A stretch of DNA of 64,000 nucleotides, from contig CAZIEB010000001.1 of NCBI GenBank assembly GCA_964538665.1, positions 31,670 to 95,669 of the forward strand, written 5' to 3'. Under the pieces are notes generated by a model. That model saw only the letters and a list, made by a program, of their open reading frames with translations, was not told where the DNA came from and ran no database searches. Shown here piece after piece: positions 59,396-64,000 of this stretch. Position numbers and translations under genes: made by a program. Position 1 is the stretch's first letter, and the number at the start of each line of letters is the position of its first letter. This DNA comes from JAPUDQ01 sp964538665. GTDB lineage: Bacteria > Patescibacteriota > Saccharimonadia > Saccharimonadales > Saccharimonadaceae.

Positions 59396-60409
59396 ATGCT
59401 CGAATTACAAAACTCAGATATCAAAAAATTCTCAGCTACAAATAGGTTGATTATATTAGAATGTATTCGGCGTTCGTGGCGCGTCTACGTATTAGAGATT
59501 CCATCGGGACATTTATATATCGATAGAGGCGATGGTGATAAGAAACATATATTTAGTTCTTGCCCTCCATCTGTTTCTTATGCTGACGGTGTTATTTCCA
59601 ACGATAAGTGGTTAACATATCAGACTTTGATGCACGGTTCTATATCTCAGCCTAGAACGGAACTTATTCATCGCGATAGTTCAGAAGATGAAATGAAATT
59701 GCTGATCGATGAGCTCCAGCGTGTCGTTGTGAAGCCAAGGGATGCGAGTCATGGTAAAGGGGTAACAGTTGGCGTCACTGGCATCAGTGACTTCAAGCAG
59801 GCGGTAACTTTTGCAATGCAGCATAATATTAGTGCGAAATCGGTTATTGTTCAAAGTCAATTTTCCGAGGATAATCGTGATTTACGTATACTATGTATTG
59901 ATTTTGTGTTCAAGGCTGCTATTCATCGTGTGCCTGCGAGAGTTTATGGTGATGGGCACCATACCATCAGAGAGCTCATAGATGACGAAAATACCCGGAC
60001 AGACAGAGGACTTCCGTATCAGACAAAACTGGCAACTATTGATAAAGAGAGAGCAGAGGTCTATCTTGGCTCAAAGATAGATAGCATTCCAAGTGAAGGC
60101 CAGGAAATATCCGTACTTGGTATTGCAAATTATGGTGCTGGCGGGGAAACAATTGATGTAACCGATAGCATACCGGGTTGGTTGCGTCGTGAAGCTGAAC
60201 AGGTAGCAAAGACTCTTGGGCTTAATGTTGCGGGAGTCGATTATCTTACAACAAATCTCAAAGTAATCTCCGAGCTGGAGGCCGGAGGTTCAGACGTGGC
60301 ATTGCTTGAAGTCAACAAGGCACCAGCATTATGCATACATGATGAACCGACAGAGGGATCTAATAGACACACCGTTGAAGCATACTTAGATCTTATTGCT
60401 TCGTTATAA
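59396..60409 (+). CDS. ATP-grasp ligase resembling the cyanophycin synthetase ATP-grasp domain
   Basis: 337 residues. ATP-grasp motifs: VVVKPRDASHGKGVTVGV (phosphate and adenine site), QSQFSEDNRDLRILCIDFVF, then ARVYGDGHHTIRELIDDEN, GANYGAGGETIDVTD-type segment (IANYGAGGETIDVTDSIPG) and VAGVDYLTTN; metal-binding acidic residues near LLEVNKAP. The GDG-HTI-ELID-(E)N and NxGxGGxxxDVTD motifs are those of CphA and related peptide ligases. It lacks the N-terminal and Mur-ligase domains of CphA, so only one amide-forming activity is expected. TAAGAT (59383-59388) ends 7 nt before the ATG. Substrate unknown. Confidence 0.82.
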   Translation: MLELQNSDIKKFSATNRLIILECIRRSWRVYVLEIPSGHLYIDRGDGDKKHIFSSCPPSVSYADGVISNDKWLTYQTLMHGSISQPRTELIHRDSSEDEMKLLIDELQRVVVKPRDASHGKGVTVGVTGISDFKQAVTFAMQHNISAKSVIVQSQFSEDNRDLRILCIDFVFKAAIHRVPARVYGDGHHTIRELIDDENTRTDRGLPYQTKLATIDKERAEVYLGSKIDSIPSEGQEISVLGIANYGAGGETIDVTDSIPGWLRREAEQVAKTLGLNVAGVDYLTTNLKVISELEAGGSDVALLEVNKAPALCIHDEPTEGSNRHTVEAYLDLIASL

Positions 60410-61628
60410 CGGCGACACTGTTGCGAAGGTATTCAGTATCCTTGCTGAATACCTTATTGTCGCTGTGCGACAAAATAACCACTGCGCACATCTTATGCCC
60501 ATCTCCAGCTTTCCCTACGAATTGCTCTGGCTTTGCTTTTATGCTGAGGTAACTAAACGAAGGAAGTTTTTGTAGTCTGTCTACATTGGAAATTCCCAAA
60601 AAAGTACCTGCTGTCTTTGGGAATAATTCGAATACACCGACGCTATTATTGTTTTTTGGTTCAATATCAAGGCCGGTATTGAGTGCGAGAGCGAGGGCAT
60701 TGCGAGTAATGTCTATGTTGTTTGCTAGCATATGCATGCGCTCGCGATAGCCGCCGTTTCTAGCGCCTATCTCTACGATTCGGGGGCCGTCTTTTGTATA
60801 GATTATTTCGACATGTGCAGGACTGCTAATCATGCCGAGGGCAGAACAACCAATAGCCGCTGCATGACGGATAGCGTTAATCTCATGTCGGGGTAGCTTA
60901 GACGGTAATATTCTCGAGTAATGAAAGTTATCGTCATATCCTATATCGTACCCCGTCTGATAGTCAACGACGTTTTTCAGCACGTGTGCATTTCCATCGA
61001 TATCTACGAAGGCATCAACAGAATGGATGTGTCCTTCTAAAAATTCTTCGACCAATAATTTTGGAATTCGACCAGGTGCATATCGTCTGTATATGCTGTC
61101 AATTACAGACAATGATCTATCGTAATTTTTCAGTAGTTCTTCTAAGTTGTTGCTTTTTGTAACAAGCAAGCTTTTCGAAAGATTTGCAGGCTTGATTATC
61201 AAGGGGAATTCGTGCGACCGTGCAAACTTCTCAAGCTGATTGCGCGATTTTATGACTGCAAAATCAGGACTGATTTTTTCGGGAGCCTGGCTAAAAGCTG
61301 TGCGCATAAGTTCTTTGTCCGTACACGCTCGGGCAGACTCAAGCGTCATTCCAGGAAGCCCTAAGTGCTTTGCAATAATAGCGTTAGGGATAATGTAGTT
61401 TTCATACGTTACGAATGTCGCGTCTATTGAGTGCGTAGAGTTGACTTTGTCTACGACGGCGAGCAGGGACTCAACATCAGAAAAGTCGGCTACTACGCGG
61501 TTCTTAAATTTCTTATCAGGGAATCTGGTCGCATGCCTGTCCTGAAGTAAGGTATACGTGTGACCATTAGCAGTTAAATATTTTTTGATACCAGAGAATG
61601 CTTTGCCTATTATGAGAACGTGGGGCAT
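60393..61628 (-). CDS. ATP-grasp ligase, carbamoyl-phosphate-synthase-like
   Basis: 411 residues. N-terminal Rossmann-like preATP-grasp (LIIGKAFSGIKKYLTANG), then ATP-grasp with LIIKPANLSKSLLVTKSNN, LLVEEFLEGHIHSVDAFVD and the metal site RIVEIGARNGGYRERMH. This resembles the amino-acid ligases related to carbamoyl phosphate synthase and BacD-like dipeptide ligases. GGAAAGG precedes the ATG (61628). Convergent with the CphA-like gene (17-bp overlap) and divergent from the RimB-like gene. Substrate unknown. Confidence 0.8.
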   Translation of the reverse strand: MPHVLIIGKAFSGIKKYLTANGHTYTLLQDRHATRFPDKKFKNRVVADFSDVESLLAVVDKVNSTHSIDATFVTYENYIIPNAIIAKHLGLPGMTLESARACTDKELMRTAFSQAPEKISPDFAVIKSRNQLEKFARSHEFPLIIKPANLSKSLLVTKSNNLEELLKNYDRSLSVIDSIYRRYAPGRIPKLLVEEFLEGHIHSVDAFVDIDGNAHVLKNVVDYQTGYDIGYDDNFHYSRILPSKLPRHEINAIRHAAAIGCSALGMISSPAHVEIIYTKDGPRIVEIGARNGGYRERMHMLANNIDITRNALALALNTGLDIEPKNNNSVGVFELFPKTAGTFLGISNVDRLQKLPSFSYLSIKAKPEQFVGKAGDGHKMCAVVILSHSDNKVFSKDTEYLRNSVAVITKQ

Positions 61629-61726
61629 TTTAGCCTTTCCAAATTGATAATATTATAGTATAATATAACTAATAGTATGAGTAATGACTGTAGAAAAAGC
61701 AAGTAATATTAGGTATAGTGCTAATT

Positions 61727-62218
61727 ATGGTAAAAAGACGCGAATTTCACAAGTTAATTATTGGTCGCTCTGAGCGCATCAATTTTGTAAACGAACATAT
61801 TCACGGCGTACCCGCTAAGATTGACACAGGTGCGTATAGATCCGCTATACATGCTTCTGATATTCATGAAGAAAACGGCACGGTCAGCTTTGTTTTATTC
61901 GGTGGTCATCCAATCTTCGATAATGTTGCCAAAAAACTGAAGACAGAAAACTATCAAAAAGTATGGGTTTCAAATTCTTTTGGTGACCGGGAAGAACGTT
62001 TTGAGGTGTCTTTACGTGTTAAAATCGGCCCGAAGGTATTTAATGCCAGGTTCACTCTAGCTAATCGTTCAAAGAAAATTTATCCTGTGCTTCTCGGTCG
62101 AACAATGCTGAGCGGCAGGTTCTTAATCGACACTGATGAATCAGGTATCGATCGTTTACAGCTAAGGAAAGAATATGGGATATCCTTTCCCAATGATGAA
62201 GAGGAAGGTCGTACATGA
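61727..62218 (+). CDS. RimB-like retropepsin-type protease (ATP-dependent zinc protease family)
   Basis: 163 residues from ATG 61727; TATAGT (61714-61719) ends 7 nt before it, which favours it over GTG 61718. The family hallmarks are IGRSERINF, the aspartate motif AKIDTGAYRSAIHA (D-T-G), and VLLGRTMLSGRFLIDTD. Members are encoded next to RimK and trim or hydrolyse poly-glutamate tails in other bacteria (RimB). It overlaps the RimK-like gene by ATGA. Strong pairing evidence. Confidence 0.85.
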   Translation: MVKRREFHKLIIGRSERINFVNEHIHGVPAKIDTGAYRSAIHASDIHEENGTVSFVLFGGHPIFDNVAKKLKTENYQKVWVSNSFGDREERFEVSLRVKIGPKVFNARFTLANRSKKIYPVLLGRTMLSGRFLIDTDESGIDRLQLRKEYGISFPNDEEEGRT

Positions 62219-63120
62219 GGATTGCAATTTTATCGAATGGGACAGCGAACTATACAACCAAACGTCTCAAAGAAGAGGCAACAGCTCGTGGTCACTATGT
62301 AAAAGTTATTAAGTACAAAGACTGCTATACTTCAGTGGAGAAAAATAATGCAGATGTACGCTACAAGGGTGAATCATTAGAAAAGTTTGATGCAATAATT
62401 CCTCGTATCGCACAGAGCTACACAAAGTATGGAACAGCAATCGTTCGGCAATTTGAGGGGCAGGGCGCCTACACTGTTGCCGGATCGCTTGCAATTAATC
62501 GGTCGCGTGATAAGTTACGCGCGTATCAGGTGCTTGCAAAAGCCGGAGTTGGTATTCCTAAGACTGTATTTGCACGAGAATCAGCTAGTTTCGATGACAT
62601 CGTGCAGCTTGCAGGAGGAACACCGCTAATAATAAAAGTTGCCAGAGGTACACATGGCAATGGAGTGGTATTAGCAGAAACTCCGAAGGCTGCAAAGGCC
62701 GTAATGCAAGCATTCTATGTCGAAGGCGTAAATTTTTTGGTGCAAGAATTTGTTGAAGAATCCGCGGGTACTGACATTCGGGCGCTTGTTGTCGGTGGCC
62801 GAGTTGTGGCAAGTATCAAGCGCCAAAGCCTTGACGGTGACTTTCGCAGCAATACCCATCAAGGCGGCGAAGGCGTTGCGGTGAAACTCACAGAAGACGA
62901 GCGCAAGACTGTTCTCAAAGCAGCGAAAGCTATGGGTTTGCCTTTTTGCGGAGTAGATATGATGCGATCAGAGCGAGGCCCACTCGTGTTAGAGGTAAAT
63001 TCTTCTGCCAGTATAAAAACTCCAGAACTTATAACCGGTAGAAATATTGCTGAAATCATTATTGAGTATATAGAAATGAATGCCAAGCGCCGCAATAGAA
63101 AAGACAAAATTGGCGCGTAG
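62215..63120 (+). CDS. rimK: RimK-like ATP-grasp ligase
   Basis: 301 residues. RimK family: FDAIIPRIAQSYTKYGTAIVRQF, NRSRDKLRAYQVLAKAGVGIP, LIIKVARGTHGNGVVLAET, and VGGRVVASIKRQSLDGDFRSN, VDMMRSERGPLVLEVNSSAS. RimK adds Glu residues to the C-terminus of ribosomal protein S6 and makes alpha-poly-Glu; the real acceptor here is unknown. Starts 4 nt before the stop of the RimB-like gene. No ribosomal protein gene is near. Confidence 0.88.
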   Translation: MRIAILSNGTANYTTKRLKEEATARGHYVKVIKYKDCYTSVEKNNADVRYKGESLEKFDAIIPRIAQSYTKYGTAIVRQFEGQGAYTVAGSLAINRSRDKLRAYQVLAKAGVGIPKTVFARESASFDDIVQLAGGTPLIIKVARGTHGNGVVLAETPKAAKAVMQAFYVEGVNFLVQEFVEESAGTDIRALVVGGRVVASIKRQSLDGDFRSNTHQGGEGVAVKLTEDERKTVLKAAKAMGLPFCGVDMMRSERGPLVLEVNSSASIKTPELITGRNIAEIIIEYIEMNAKRRNRKDKIGA

Positions 63121-63130
63121 ATAATCAAGA

Positions 63131-63150
63131 GGAGGGCTCGCCCTCCTCGC
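63131..63150. repeat. GC-rich inverted repeat after rimK
   Basis: GAGGAGGGC, TC, GCCCTCCTC: 9-bp stem. It has no T-run; it may block read-through or stabilise the 3' end of the rimK mRNA. Confidence 0.5.
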
Positions 63151-63255
63151 TCACATAAAGAACCTAGTTCAGACAAATGAGCTCTCCGCCCCTTAAGTCT
63201 TCGCTGACGTTCGATATATTTGTATTTGCATCTCTAAGAGCGGTATTATAGGTCT

Positions 63256-63747
63256 ATGACGCTTATTGTTATAGTAGTTATCTGGCTGGCGTTGTTTGGG
63301 CTTGCGTTTTTTACGAAACGACGGTTTGGCGTACTGGGGCTGGCGCTTGCGGCAGGTGTGGTGCTGGCACAAAACGCAACGAGCTATGTAGGAGATTATT
63401 TTGAGCGCAACCAATTACCTGTTGCTCCACTCACATATGATGGAGCGGCGACGGTGCTGTTGATTGTCGCGCCCGCAATGCTACTGCTTGCAGGTGGCCC
63501 AAAATATACATCTCGTCATGCAGCATTTATTGGGGCATTGGGGTTTTCGTTGCTTGGTACATTTTTCTTGATCGGGCCTTTGACGACTGCATTGCCAACC
63601 AGCGATATGTCGATCCGTACATCTTTGCAAGTGCTTTCTCAGTGGCAAAACGTCATAGTCGTCGTGGCATTGCTGCTCGCACTGCTTGATACATTTATGA
63701 TGCACGGTGCTGTCGGAAAACGCCATCGAAAATCCGGTAAGCATTGA
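63256..63747 (+). CDS. Membrane protein, four to five helices, unknown
   Basis: 163 residues, hydrophobic throughout with helices at about 2-18, 22-42, 58-75, 85-108 and 128-148, and a basic tail. TATTAT (63244-63249) ends 6 nt before the ATG, so it is leaderless. No known family. It is followed by the tRNA region. Confidence 0.7.
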   Translation: MTLIVIVVIWLALFGLAFFTKRRFGVLGLALAAGVVLAQNATSYVGDYFERNQLPVAPLTYDGAATVLLIVAPAMLLLAGGPKYTSRHAAFIGALGFSLLGTFFLIGPLTTALPTSDMSIRTSLQVLSQWQNVIVVVALLLALLDTFMMHGAVGKRHRKSGKH

Positions 63748-63773
63748 CAATAACAGATGTAAACTGCTATAGT
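63744..63773 (+). promoter_or_regulatory. Promoter of the tRNA region
   Basis: TTGACA (63744-63749), 18-bp spacer, TATAGT (63768-63773), extended TG. It overlaps the stop codon of the previous gene. Confidence 0.7.
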
Positions 63774-63807
63774 ATCCCAGTTGTTAGCGTAAAATGCGCT
63801 ACTGCGC

Positions 63808-63901
63808 GGAGCCATAGCTCAGCTGCCTGTCCGATCCGCCAGCTGGCGGAGAGTAAGATCATTAAGCACCTGGTGCTCTAACCCAGGCGCAGTGGTCGAC
63901 A
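63808..63901 (+). pseudogene. Broken tRNA-like copy interrupted by a palindrome
   Basis: The first 18 nt equal the 5' end of the tRNA-Lys 133 bp downstream (GGAGCCATAGCTCAGCTG). Then comes unrelated DNA with a 16-bp palindrome (63835-63850), followed by AAGCACCTGG...CCCAGGCG, which could be an anticodon arm, but no proper T-arm or acceptor 3' strand. Confidence 0.6.
63835..63850. repeat. 16-bp perfect palindrome
   Basis: TCCGCCAGCTGGCGGA. It sits at the point where the broken tRNA copy diverges from tRNA-Lys. No second copy was found in the window. Confidence 0.7.
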
Positions 63902-63940
63902 AATAAAAAACAGAGCTTGCACATTATATTATGTCTGTAC

Positions 63941-64000
63941 GGAGCCATAGCTCAGCTGGTTAGAGCACCTGCCTTTTAAGCAGGGTGTCCTGGGTTCAAG
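63941..64000 (+). tRNA. tRNA-Lys (UUU), partial at window edge
   Basis: GGAGCCATAGCTCAGCTGG, D-arm TTAGAGCA, anticodon stem CCTGC/GCAGG with loop CTTTTAA (anticodon TTT), then the start of the T-arm GGGTTCAAG. The 3' end lies outside the window. Confidence 0.9.

Noticed and set aside
1..64000. CRISPR arrays, insertion sequences, prophage genes
   Set aside because: No regularly spaced repeats, transposase, integrase or phage structural genes were seen.

Overview
The window looks like the chromosome of a streamlined Candidate Phyla Radiation bacterium, most likely Candidatus Saccharibacteria (TM7). Reasons: an archaeal-type aspartyl-tRNA synthetase, almost no biosynthetic genes, an F1 ATPase operon, many short membrane and secreted proteins, and tightly packed genes. 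TGA ends several overlapping genes in normal positions, so code 11 applies and the UGA=Gly groups (Gracilibacteria, Absconditabacteria) are unlikely. The assignment comes from gene content, not from a database search.

Layout. 1-8.3 kb: secreted and surface proteins, including three related C-terminal-strand proteins beside a DUF916-like protein. 8.3-14.4 kb: atpC-D-G-A-H-F preceded by an unusual membrane gene; no a or c subunit gene is visible. 14.5-18.4 kb: small membrane proteins, a CHASE histidine kinase, a receiver-only regulator, a Crp/Fnr regulator and a deoxyribosyltransferase-like protein. 18.4-24.8 kb: PBP1A, a cobalamin riboswitch controlling an unknown protein, VIT-like and CorA transporters, and a DsbA-like protein. 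24.8-37.7 kb: CBS protein, aspS, mutY-like, MscS, tsaC, trmB, murC, MFS and a TreS-like GH13 enzyme. 37.8-42.7 kb: three CAU-anticodon tRNAs, a GC-rich accessory gene, structured RNA and repeated tRNA pieces. 42.7-50.1 kb: PAP2, tilS, ftsH, murJ, lepA, adk. 50.1-58.5 kb: HrcA/CIRCE heat-shock genes (hrcA, a 42-residue peptide, grpE, dnaK, dnaJ) with FKBP, LysM and SulP genes between them. 58.5-63.1 kb: an AT-richer island of an S51 peptidase, three ATP-grasp ligases and a RimB-like protease. The right edge holds a broken tRNA and a partial tRNA-Lys.

How it works together. PBP1A, MurC, MurJ, a FtsB-like protein and LysM make and shape the wall. TsaC, TrmB, TilS, AspRS and LepA serve translation. 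Four CIRCE elements tie hrcA-grpE, dnaK, dnaJ and probably adk to HrcA. About twenty promoter-proximal genes have a -10 box ending only 6-8 nt before the start codon, so leaderless transcription appears to be the norm; operon-internal genes use AGGAGG-like sites or short stop-start overlaps.

The most interesting parts are the ATP-grasp/S51/RimK/RimB island, the cobalamin riboswitch with a visible kissing loop, the 11-residue-repeat peptide in the heat-shock operon, the F1 operon with a degenerate c-like hairpin, and a multi-helix RNA leader before a tRNA.
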